From ANME-2 cluster archaeon (GTDB lineage Archaea; Halobacteriota; Methanosarcinia; Methanosarcinales; Methanocomedenaceae), in NCBI GenBank assembly GCA_022353185.1, contig JAKRWB010000161.1:1-7401 (forward strand): 7,401 bases of DNA, written 5' to 3'. Position numbers and translations under genes: made by a program. The notes below the pieces were generated by a model that saw only the letters and a program-made list of their open reading frames with translations, had not been told where the DNA came from and searched no databases. Shown here piece by piece: positions 1 through 5,754 of the stretch. The first letter of the stretch is position 1; every line of letters starts with the position of its first letter.

Positions 1-54
1 TTAGTGGATGTTTTCAAATTATCGGATAATGAAAAATTTCCTGAAGTTGATTGA
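1..54 (+). CDS. Possible 3' end of a truncated rightward gene
   Basis: Frame 1 is open from the first base to a TGA at 52-54 and reads LVDVFKLSDNEKFPEVD, a hydrophilic mix of charged and hydrophobic residues that could be the C-terminus of a real protein. The other two plus-strand frames stop earlier. Seventeen codons are too few to assign a family or to prove coding, and an open stretch this short occurs often by chance. If real, the gene converges on the leftward U32/DNPH1 operon that ends at 209. Confidence 0.25.
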   Translation, partial: LVDVFKLSDNEKFPEVD

Positions 55-208
55 TGGAGTATTTAAAGTACCAAATGCATGTTATAATAAAAGAAGACCC
101 AAACATTATTCATTCAATTTTCAATATTTTTAAATGAATTGAATACATTGGTAATCGGTTGATAAGATATTTAATTCCTTAAAACCTTGTCGTTTATGAT
201 ACATATAA
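55..208. other. AT-rich intergenic stretch downstream of the U32/DNPH1 operon
   Basis: No convincing gene is present. The stretch is strongly AT-rich and holds an 8-bp inverted repeat, ATTCAATT (112-119) and AATTGAAT (137-144), with a 17-nt loop. Read leftward, the DNA beyond it has several short T runs (for example around 84-96), the kind of signal archaeal RNA polymerase often uses to terminate. It is a reasonable place for the leftward operon to end, but no single site stands out. Confidence 0.35.
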
Positions 209-619
209 TCATATTGAAAATTCCAGCACAAGACATTGCAGTTCATCCAAATCACCATAGTCCTGCGCTACAACCCCCTTATTCCCCAGCACCATAGCAG
301 ACACTGTAGACCCCCGTTCATATACGCATAGCACAGGCTTCTTCAGACCCACAGCATGGCATATTTCATACCCCACACCCACCGAAGGCACGCTAACCTC
401 TGCCACCAGGCAGTCACACCGTTCTATGCCCCCCATATCCCGCAGGAAAATCTCTTCCTCTGTCATTTTTCTCTCTTCGGCAAACACCATATCACTGGCC
501 ACATGTTCACTCAAAACTTCCACTCCTGCACCAATCATCACATCAGCAATAAACCGGTACGTTTCAACCAACCTGCGCCCTCCACGTATAGCACCAGACA
601 GGAATACCCTGCTGATCAC
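209..619 (-). CDS. DNPH1/Rcl-type 2'-deoxynucleoside 5'-monophosphate N-hydrolase (nucleoside 2-deoxyribosyltransferase family)
   Basis: This 136-aa protein fits the small Rcl/DNPH1 branch of the nucleoside 2-deoxyribosyltransferase family, which cleaves the glycosidic bond of deoxynucleoside 5'-monophosphates in nucleotide salvage or sanitation. Visible landmarks are the N-terminal strand and loop FLSGAIRGG (6-14), SEHVA (37-41), IFLRD with Asp61, the VAEVS strand (72-76), PSVGVGYE (78-85) with the expected catalytic Glu85, KKPVLCVY (93-100) and VSAM (106-109). Family length is about 130-175 aa, so it appears complete. The start is a GTG at 617-619 overlapping the upstream U32 stop (GTGA); an AGGGG Shine-Dalgarno-like stretch lies about 7 nt upstream, inside the U32 gene. 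From remembered rat Rcl, the Tyr and Ser of the YFCGSIRGG loop appear as Phe6 and Ala10 here, which could shift phosphate binding or substrate choice. A pyrimidine/purine deoxyribosyltransferase activity is a less likely alternative. Soluble and cytoplasmic; no signal peptide or membrane segment. Confidence 0.85.
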   Translation of the reverse strand: MISRVFLSGAIRGGRRLVETYRFIADVMIGAGVEVLSEHVASDMVFAEERKMTEEEIFLRDMGGIERCDCLVAEVSVPSVGVGYEICHAVGLKKPVLCVYERGSTVSAMVLGNKGVVAQDYGDLDELQCLVLEFSI

Positions 620-3090
620 AGAACACCCCTGAAATAATGGCCAGAGGTCAGGCCGCTTGTAAACATCTGCTTCATATCTGCCAGATACTCGCTACCGTCG
701 AACTGCTCCTTCGCTTCAAGGCAAGAATCAAGGGCCTGCCTGTACAGTCCGGTAATCTCACCCACCTGCACATTATTGTATCGCATCCCGTCTATCCGCA
801 ATAACTCAACACCCGCATCCAGCAGACCTGGCAGGCGGTCTATCATGCAGAGTTCCCGGGAATTATAAACATGCGTCCTGCACCGAGCGTCCTGCTCGAC
901 AGGGAACGTGAATTCTTTCTCATCCCTGATAGCATAAGGAGTATCACACGGCCTGTCGACTCTAAATCCACGATTATCTTTCTCATCTTTCTTAGGACTG
1001 CTGCATCCCTTAATGCCCCCAATCAGGCAATGTTCAGATACCATCAACTGCACACCCCCCTGCACAATACATTCAATCTCGTAACCTTCAGACATGCCCG
1101 CTATCTCCTCAAGGGTAAGTTCAGGCGATACAGTGATGCTACCCGCTCCCATCCCGGTCAGGACATCCAGGCTTTGGCTGTTGAAAGCATTGGCAGGATA
1201 GTCCACAGCCAGTGCAATATCCATATCCTTAAACATGTATAACTGGTCAGGTGCAGCCGCTAGTATGCCATCAGGTGTGCTCAACCTCCTGACTGTGTTA
1301 ATAACCAGGTCGGCCTCGCCATCCTTAACAATATCCGGCAGCCGGACATACACGGTCGCACCAGCCAGATGTGCCTGCTCGATTGCCACATCGGTCAGGG
1401 GTATATTCCCGATAATCCCCTCTATATCAACATATACTCTCCCAGCACCGGCAGCCACGGCAGTATTGACATCATCAGGTCCGGATACGCGAATGGATAA
1501 TATTGGTTTTGATGGTCCGGTACTTTTAGCATGACGGGGTGTATCGGGTACGTTTGTACCACATTGATACTTGCGCCGGTACTTTTCCTCGCGCAGCTGT
1601 GCAAGCTTCTCCACAGCCTCACGCCGCACAGAATTAATGACTCCTATAGGTATGAAAATATTCTCATCCATCTGTATGTCCAAATTGTCGGCCACAAACA
1701 CAGTATCACCCAGTTTGCTGACCTGTGCTCCCAGACCTTTTTCGTCCAGCGGCTGCTGCCTGGCAGGTGAGATGAGAGCATCTGAAACTGCCTGGGCTGT
1801 AAGACCGCCCTGGTCTGTCAGCCGTATCAGCAGACATTCATCGGCTTTAGCCTTCACTTCAATATCAACCGGGATTTTTCTCTGGATTGAATGGTATGTC
1901 TGCTTTGTCCATTCCATCAGCACAGGGTCAAAGTTTTTGTAAACAGGAGTACCCTTTTGAACCAGAGTGTCAAAAATAAAACTCACTGTAGAACCGACAA
2001 CCCCCTTATCAATCTTTTCTCTTCCTATCCACAATGTATTGATAGTTGTGCCTGTATTGCCGATTGCAACCCCGTCACCTGGATTGAGGGGGGCATTCAA
2101 CTTCACAGATACCCTGCCTCGCCCCCTGCTCTCGTATCCTGCCACCCGGCCCACCAGACTACCACGATTACCCGGCTTCTCCATGCTCATAAGTGACCTG
2201 CCAGGGTCGCCGGATATATACCCTTCTGAGAACCCTCTACTGAAAATAGTCTCAAGACGCTGCTGTTCTTCTGGTGTGACGGCAGCATCCGGGTCATCGG
2301 CAAACCTGTCAAGAATATCTCTGTAGGTCTTTGTGACCACAGCTACATATTCAGGACGTTTCATGCGCCCTTCTATTTTCAGGGAATCAACACCTACTTC
2401 CATCAGGTAATGCAATTGGGAAGACATGTTCAGGTCCTTTGGACTCAACAGGTATCCGGTAGTGTTCCTGCGCCCAGGCAATTCATACAATTTCCTGCAC
2501 GGCTGGGCACAATGTCCACGGTTACCACTTCTGCCGCCCATAAAACTACTCATCAGGCACCTACCCGAATAGCAGATACACAATGCTCCGTGTACGAAAA
2601 CCTCAAGCTGGATATCTGTGTTCGAGCGGACCGTTCGTATCTCATCAAGGCTCATTTCCCTTGCAAGCACTGCCCGCTTCACTCCCAGGTCCTGGAGCAT
2701 TCTTGCTCCTGCACTGTTATGAATGGTCATCTGTGTACTTGCACTGATGGGCAGACCGGGCATGTGTGTCCTGAGCATCCCCAGCAAGCCAATGTCCTGG
2801 ATAATTACAGCATCTGCACCATGATTGCACAGCAGTTCCAGATACGCAGTAGCATCATTGAATTCCCCTTCCTTCACAAGGGTATTGACGGTGATATAGG
2901 CAAAAACATCCCTTTGGTGGGCAAAATCAATTGCCTCCAGCAGTCCCTCTCTGTCAAAATTATCAGCCGATTGCCTGGCACTGAACTCCCTTGCTCCCAA
3001 ATATACAGCATCAGCCCCGTTCTCCACAGCCGCTTTTAATGATTCCATACTGCCAGCAGGGGACAGCAATTCTGGTGTTTTGTGTTTCAT
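616..3090 (-). CDS. U32 family protein with DUF3656-like region and second U32-like half (RlhA-like, 'peptidase U32')
   Basis: This 824-aa protein belongs to the U32 family, long called collagenase-like peptidases, whose studied members (RlhA, TrhP, UbiU/UbiV) are Fe-S proteins involved in hydroxylation of rRNA, tRNA or ubiquinone. The N-terminal TIM-barrel-like half opens with PELLSPAGSMESLKAAVENGAD (split here: PELLSPAG 6-13, NGADAVYLG 24-32) and carries the U32 signature EVFVHGALCICYSGRC (163-178) followed by GNRGHCAQPCR (189-199). Cys171, Cys178, Cys194 and Cys198 are the likely cluster ligands. SLKIEGRMKRPEYVA (237-251) is also typical. Residues about 300-510 look like the DUF3656 beta-rich middle. 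From about 528 a second U32-like half begins (LSIRVSGPDDVNTA, 531-544) and ends with ELLRIDGMRYNNVQVGEI (762-779), which mirrors the first half. The ATG at 3088-3090 is preceded by AGGA about 7 nt upstream. It is first in an operon with the DNPH1-like gene. A protease function is possible but less supported than RNA or small-molecule hydroxylation; the substrate is unknown. Confidence 0.9.
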   Translation of the reverse strand: MKHKTPELLSPAGSMESLKAAVENGADAVYLGAREFSARQSADNFDREGLLEAIDFAHQRDVFAYITVNTLVKEGEFNDATAYLELLCNHGADAVIIQDIGLLGMLRTHMPGLPISASTQMTIHNSAGARMLQDLGVKRAVLAREMSLDEIRTVRSNTDIQLEVFVHGALCICYSGRCLMSSFMGGRSGNRGHCAQPCRKLYELPGRRNTTGYLLSPKDLNMSSQLHYLMEVGVDSLKIEGRMKRPEYVAVVTKTYRDILDRFADDPDAAVTPEEQQRLETIFSRGFSEGYISGDPGRSLMSMEKPGNRGSLVGRVAGYESRGRGRVSVKLNAPLNPGDGVAIGNTGTTINTLWIGREKIDKGVVGSTVSFIFDTLVQKGTPVYKNFDPVLMEWTKQTYHSIQRKIPVDIEVKAKADECLLIRLTDQGGLTAQAVSDALISPARQQPLDEKGLGAQVSKLGDTVFVADNLDIQMDENIFIPIGVINSVRREAVEKLAQLREEKYRRKYQCGTNVPDTPRHAKSTGPSKPILSIRVSGPDDVNTAVAAGAGRVYVDIEGIIGNIPLTDVAIEQAHLAGATVYVRLPDIVKDGEADLVINTVRRLSTPDGILAAAPDQLYMFKDMDIALAVDYPANAFNSQSLDVLTGMGAGSITVSPELTLEEIAGMSEGYEIECIVQGGVQLMVSEHCLIGGIKGCSSPKKDEKDNRGFRVDRPCDTPYAIRDEKEFTFPVEQDARCRTHVYNSRELCMIDRLPGLLDAGVELLRIDGMRYNNVQVGEITGLYRQALDSCLEAKEQFDGSEYLADMKQMFTSGLTSGHYFRGVL

Positions 3091-3121
3091 AAAATTTCCT
3101 GGTTATAATAACAAGATGGAA

Positions 3122-3130
3122 CGATATAAG
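3122..3130 (-). promoter_or_regulatory. Candidate TATA box for the U32/DNPH1 operon
   Basis: Read leftward, the sequence CTTATATCG lies about 32-40 nt ahead of the U32 start codon. It resembles the archaeal TATA consensus and would place transcription start near 3100, just upstream of or at the AGGA ribosome-binding motif. It directly abuts the GGGTGTCTC insertion-sequence-like end. The call rests on spacing and base composition only. Confidence 0.35.
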
Positions 3131-3176
3131 GGTGTCTCAAAATAAGACAAAAGGAAGATGAATAACGTGCTAAATG

Positions 3177-3200
3177 GTCGAAAAAATTTGATAATTCGAC
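3177..3200. repeat. Inverted repeat GTCGAA-N12-TTCGAC
   Basis: A perfect 6-bp inverted repeat has arms at 3177-3182 and 3195-3200 and a 12-nt AT-rich loop. On the minus strand it could form a hairpin with an internal T run just beyond the possible transposase remnant, fitting an old insertion-sequence terminator; it could also be a protein-binding site in the divergent promoter region. The two readings cannot be separated here. Confidence 0.45.
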
Positions 3201-3208
3201 ATTAAGTG

Positions 3209-3221
3209 GGTAGATTCTACC
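3209..3221. repeat. Palindrome GGTAGA-T-TCTACC
   Basis: This is a perfect 6-bp inverted repeat around a single central base, only 8 bp beyond the GTCGAA/TTCGAC repeat. The tight spacing is too short for an RNA hairpin of the full arms but typical of a dimeric regulator's binding site. It lies about 120 bp from the U32 start and 160 bp from the F420 oxidoreductase start, rather far from both. Confidence 0.4.
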
Positions 3222-3321
3222 AGTTATTTTATTACTTATTGAAGCGTGCTAATCTTTTGAGGAGTTGAACGCCTGCCACTCCTTTGGTATTGCGAATGGC
3301 CCGACCTTATCATTCTGTGAA

Positions 3322-3342
3322 ATTTAATCCGCAAAAAATATC
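3322..3342 (+). promoter_or_regulatory. Candidate promoter region for the YHS-FrhB fusion gene
   Basis: Two AT-rich TATA-like stretches lie here: ATTTAATC (3322-3329) and AAAAAATATC (3333-3342). Typical archaeal spacing would give transcription starts near 3350 or 3362, leaving a short leader that includes the weak GGAAG ribosome-binding motif at 3368-3372. Neither box is a strong consensus match, so the choice between them is open. Confidence 0.25.
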
Positions 3343-3380
3343 ATCCATTACCCTCAAAAGCACAATTGGAAGTAACAGAC

Positions 3381-4538
3381 ATGCCTATCGACCCTATATG
3401 TAAACGTGAAGTTCCCGAAAACACACCTTACACTACAGAATCAGAGGGTAAAACATATTATTTTCACGACCCTGAATGCAAGAAAAAATTCGATGACATG
3501 GCAAAGAACATTGTCAGGGTCAAACGCAGTCTAAAGGATAAAGAAAAGATATCCTTCGGCAGGCTGCGCAAAGATATTATCAAACCCGGTATCTGTGCGG
3601 CATGTGGCGCCTGTGCTGCCAGCTGTCCGTCCATTATTATGGACGGCGAAAAACCCAAGTTGATAGGTCCATGTACGGCATGCGGTATCTGTTACAACCA
3701 GTGCCCTCGTACCATTACCACTGAGAATGGGCTTATCGGCAGGATAAGGCATCCATATGCAGCCCGGTCAGCCGTAAAAGAGATTCGGGGGCAGGACGGG
3801 GGTGTGGTCACGGCACTGCTGGCTTATGCACTGGAAGAGGGGCTAATTGATTGTGCAATAGTGACAGTAAAATCCAGGGACGAACCGTGGAGACCCGTAC
3901 CAATCATTGCCACTACCGCTGATGAATTAATAGAATCTGCAGGAAGCATCTATACTCACAGTATGACCATCCAGGCCCTGATGAACGCTGTCCAGCAGGG
4001 TATGCGCAGTATTGCTTTCGTGGGACCATCCTGCAATATCGATGCGGTCTATAAAATATACAAGAGCCCTTACGGTCTGCTGCATATGTTCATGCGTGCT
4101 AATATCCTTCCACTGGGATTGTTCTGCATGGACACGTTCTCCCATGAAGGTATGGAGGAGTTCGTAGCATCCAATCACCTGAAACTGGAAGATATTGAAA
4201 GCATGAAGATAAGGCGGGGAAAGATCGAACTGGTGAAAGATGGTGAGACAATTATTTACGACCTTGGTGAACTTGACCAGTACAGGAGTTCTTCTTGTAA
4301 ATACTGTACAGACCTGACTGCAGAGAATGCGGCTATCAGTTTTGGCGGTGTTGGCGCTCCTGATGGCTGGACCACGGTATTTACAAGGACTGGCCGTGGG
4401 TATGAAATTTTTAATGAAGCGGTAGAGGCGGGATATATCGAATCCAGGGACCTGGAAGAAAAGGAAATGGCAAGGGTATTGAATCTTGCCAGGATGAAGA
4501 AGGTCCAGAAGTACGGTGTTATTCGCAGGGAAAAGTAA
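3381..4538 (+). CDS. YHS domain-ferredoxin-FrhB fusion: F420-linked flavo-iron-sulfur oxidoreductase
   Basis: This 385-aa protein combines three modules. Residues 1-43 form a YHS/TRASH-like metal-binding domain: DPICKREV with Cys7, then GKTYYFHDPECKKKF (23-37) with Cys33. Residues 72-109 hold two ferredoxin [4Fe-4S] motifs, Cys72-x2-Cys75-x2-Cys78-x3-Cys82-Pro and Cys98-x2-Cys101-x2-Cys104-x3-Cys108-Pro. From about 125 the FrhB module follows, with GQDGGVVTALL (137-147) of the N domain and, in the C domain, GPSC (Cys218), GLFC (Cys249) and CKYCTD (Cys306, Cys309), the usual set for a third cluster next to FAD. FpoF and the N-terminal half of Fsr share this architecture without YHS and exchange electrons between F420 and Fe-S partners. 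I prefer the ATG at 3381, with GGAAG 8 nt upstream, because the sequence from MPIDPICK matches a YHS start; an in-frame TTG at 3366 would add five residues. No hydrogenase, Fdh or Fpo genes flank it, so its partner is unknown. Probably cytoplasmic. Confidence 0.88.
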   Translation: MPIDPICKREVPENTPYTTESEGKTYYFHDPECKKKFDDMAKNIVRVKRSLKDKEKISFGRLRKDIIKPGICAACGACAASCPSIIMDGEKPKLIGPCTACGICYNQCPRTITTENGLIGRIRHPYAARSAVKEIRGQDGGVVTALLAYALEEGLIDCAIVTVKSRDEPWRPVPIIATTADELIESAGSIYTHSMTIQALMNAVQQGMRSIAFVGPSCNIDAVYKIYKSPYGLLHMFMRANILPLGLFCMDTFSHEGMEEFVASNHLKLEDIESMKIRRGKIELVKDGETIIYDLGELDQYRSSSCKYCTDLTAENAAISFGGVGAPDGWTTVFTRTGRGYEIFNEAVEAGYIESRDLEEKEMARVLNLARMKKVQKYGVIRREK

Positions 4539-4542
4539 CCAA

Positions 4543-4875
4543 TTAACCGAAGATGCCCAGGAAATCCTTGAGTTCGGTCAACCTTTGCGGCACTCTTTCT
4601 TCTATTGCCTCAACAAAAGCGTACATATCGCCTTCAGATAGACCGCGTAGGTCTTCTTGTGCTTTAAGACTCAGGTCCAAAAGGTATTCCAGTTCATCAT
4701 CATTAAGTCGCAACAGCCGCTCCTTGAAATCTTCACTCGACTCGGCCACTTTGTGGGAGAGTGGGCGCAGGATAAACAGGTACTGGTGACCTGCGGGGGA
4801 ATTCAGGTTGCCTTCCATTTCGGGGGCAAGTTTGTTGAAAATGTCGATGTCTTTTTGGGTGAATTCTCTTGACAT
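4543..4875 (-). CDS. Conserved-looking acidic 110-aa protein, function unknown
   Basis: I do not recognise a family. The product is acidic, Leu/Glu-rich and predicted by eye to be mostly amphipathic helix, especially RLLRLNDDELEYLLDLSLKA (53-72) and FVEAIEERVPQRLTEL (87-102). It has no cysteine, no signal peptide and no membrane segment, so a small soluble, possibly partner-binding protein is likely. The ATG at 4873-4875 is the first start after an in-frame upstream stop. No Shine-Dalgarno match precedes it, and an AT-rich GATATTTTC lies about 24-32 nt upstream, which would fit a leaderless or near-leaderless transcript. The gene ends 4 bp from the stop of the convergent F420 oxidoreductase gene. 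The amino-acid mix and the lack of low-complexity sequence support real coding, while competing plus-strand frames give poor proteins. Confidence 0.7.
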   Translation of the reverse strand: MSREFTQKDIDIFNKLAPEMEGNLNSPAGHQYLFILRPLSHKVAESSEDFKERLLRLNDDELEYLLDLSLKAQEDLRGLSEGDMYAFVEAIEERVPQRLTELKDFLGIFG

Positions 4876-5113
4876 GTGAGGATATTGGTGCTAATAGAAA
4901 ATATCCATTTCCCTTGGCATATGTTGCTGGATTCAGTTTCAATCCCAGAATACTGCGGTTCGACTCATTCAGGTTGCACAGGTTTTCCAGTATTTCTATT
5001 TGTTTTCAGTCTTGCATTTTTGACAAGGTTCACTGAGAAAAAGTATCGAGGGGAATGATATGTTTAATCTATCTTCCCCTCTTGTTTAATAATTTAAATA
5101 TTATATAATTCAA
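4876..5113. other. Intergenic region between two leftward genes
   Basis: No convincing gene is seen. An open plus-strand frame from GTG 4876 to 5058 gives a 60-aa Phe-rich product with no ribosome-binding site and is probably chance. A 7-bp inverted repeat AATACTG (4949-4955)/CAGTATT (4988-4994) brackets 32 nt that include GGTTCGACTC, which superficially resembles a tRNA T-arm but lacks a pairing stem. The part nearest 5114 is almost pure A/T and, read leftward, offers short T runs where the zinc-ribbon gene could terminate. Confidence 0.4.
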
Positions 5114-5374
5114 TTATCTCTGTGGCCTATGCTTCTGGTAACATTCTCTGCAGTACACTGGTCTATCACCGGATGGAACAAAAGGTACTTCAGTCTCAAC
5201 ACCGCAATCTGCACAAGTTGCCTTATGCATTTCTCTGGGACCACTGGGTCTAAAACCGCCGCTTCCGCCACCTCTTCCACCGCTGAAGCCGCCTCCGCCA
5301 CCCCTTCCACCGCTGAAGCCGCCGCTACTACCGCCACTACCGCCTCTGCCACTACCACTTCTATCATTTCTCAT
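5114..5374 (-). CDS. Gly/Arg-rich CxxC-x17-CxxC zinc-ribbon protein
   Basis: This 86-aa protein has two parts. Residues 1-45 are a low-complexity Gly/Ser/Arg tail with three RGG triplets (10-12, 24-26, 34-36) and two copies of GGFSGGRGGG-like sequence. Residues 50-82 form a compact domain with Cys54-x2-Cys57, exactly 17 residues, then Cys75-x2-Cys78, matching the CxxC-x17-CxxC domain known from small proteins of methanogens. Four cysteines in this spacing suggest a zinc ribbon; RGG-rich tails in other proteins often bind RNA, so a nucleic-acid role is a reasonable inference but unproven. The ATG at 5372-5374 has AGAGG (5384-5388) about 9 nt upstream. The +1 frame also stays open because the sequence is so GC-rich and repetitive, but only this frame gives the cysteine motif. 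It appears monocistronic, with 238 bp to the next leftward gene. Confidence 0.85.
   Translation of the reverse strand: MRNDRSGSGRGGSGGSSGGFSGGRGGGGGFSGGRGGGSGGFRPSGPREMHKATCADCGVETEVPFVPSGDRPVYCRECYQKHRPQR
5274..5323 (-). repeat. Tandem 30-nt in-gene repeat (two perfect 20-bp cores)
   Basis: An identical 20-bp core, CTTCCACCGCTGAAGCCGCC on the plus strand, occurs at 5274-5293 and 5304-5323, a period of 30 nt or ten codons. It encodes the GGFSGGR units of the Gly-rich tail. Identity at the DNA level, including third positions, points to recent duplication, so tail length may vary between strains. Confidence 0.8.
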
Positions 5375-5403
5375 TTATTATTTCCTCTATGTTATTTTAT
5401 TTA

Positions 5404-5413
5404 GTTTATATGA
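5404..5413 (-). promoter_or_regulatory. Candidate TATA box for the zinc-ribbon gene
   Basis: Read leftward, TCATATAAAC resembles an archaeal TATA box and lies about 30-39 nt ahead of the ATG. Standard spacing would put transcription start near 5384, at the edge of the AGAGG ribosome-binding site, which is a tight fit and lowers confidence. Confidence 0.3.
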
Positions 5414-5754
5414 ATCAGAGCTGCAATTGCGGATTTTTTCATGAAAGCACTTGGAGTAAAATAAGAGCATATTCATTTAGCTGTCTATACAATTCATTCC
5501 TCTGATTTTTCAATCAATTTACCCAAAAAACGTTATATAGCTGGATTATTTCCCACTCTATAAGTAATTAAATAAGCTAACTGCTATAATGTAGATATAA
5601 TTTGTTGGTATATAAACTCATTGTCATCTCACAGTAAAAAATTAATATTCAATGTACTACATTAACTACACCCATTACTGATTGCGTTTATTCTTTGACG
5701 CAGAATGTCGCACTATGATAGTTATGAGTTTTGAAATATCCTGAACAAACGTTA

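Larger units (their letters stand above)
3130..3306 (-). mobile_element. Possible decayed 3' end of an insertion sequence
   Basis: Two signs suggest a transposon remnant. First, GGGTGTCTCAAAATAAGAC at 3130-3148 looks like a terminal inverted repeat of the kind seen at ends of archaeal insertion sequences. Second, the minus-strand frame 3306-3232 is open for 24 codons and reads TKGVAGVQLLKRLARFNK before a stop, which looks protein-like for a C-terminus; two stops sit just upstream (3307-3309 and 3310-3312), so no intact gene remains. No second terminal repeat and no target duplication is visible, and I cannot name the IS family. Chance resemblance in AT-rich DNA is a real alternative. Confidence 0.35.

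Noticed and set aside
2410..3039. 209-codon plus-strand open frame opposite the U32 gene
   Set aside because: It is the antisense of the conserved U32 signature region. The product is Cys/His-rich without domain logic, while the minus strand encodes a clear family protein.
3260..3283. AGGAGT/ACTCCT inverted repeat as a terminator or operator
   Set aside because: Only 6 bp with a 12-nt loop and no following T run; it falls within the possible transposase remnant and is better explained by chance.
4945..4995. tRNA-like GGTTCGACTC segment
   Set aside because: The bases on either side of the loop do not pair as a T stem, and no acceptor, D or anticodon arms are found at proper spacing.
4876..5058. 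Open plus-strand frame of 60 codons starting with GTG
   Set aside because: No ribosome-binding site, a Phe-rich product without recognisable features, and it begins directly beside the divergent start of the 110-aa gene. Most likely chance.
5260..5345. Tandem repeats considered as a CRISPR array
   Set aside because: Two in-frame copies at a 30-nt period with no unique spacers, lying inside a coding sequence.
5110..5404. Ala/Val-rich and Thr/Ala-rich open frames overlapping the zinc-ribbon gene
   Set aside because: They result from reading the GC-rich repeat in other frames. Only the frame 5374-5114 has the cysteine motif and a good ribosome-binding site.
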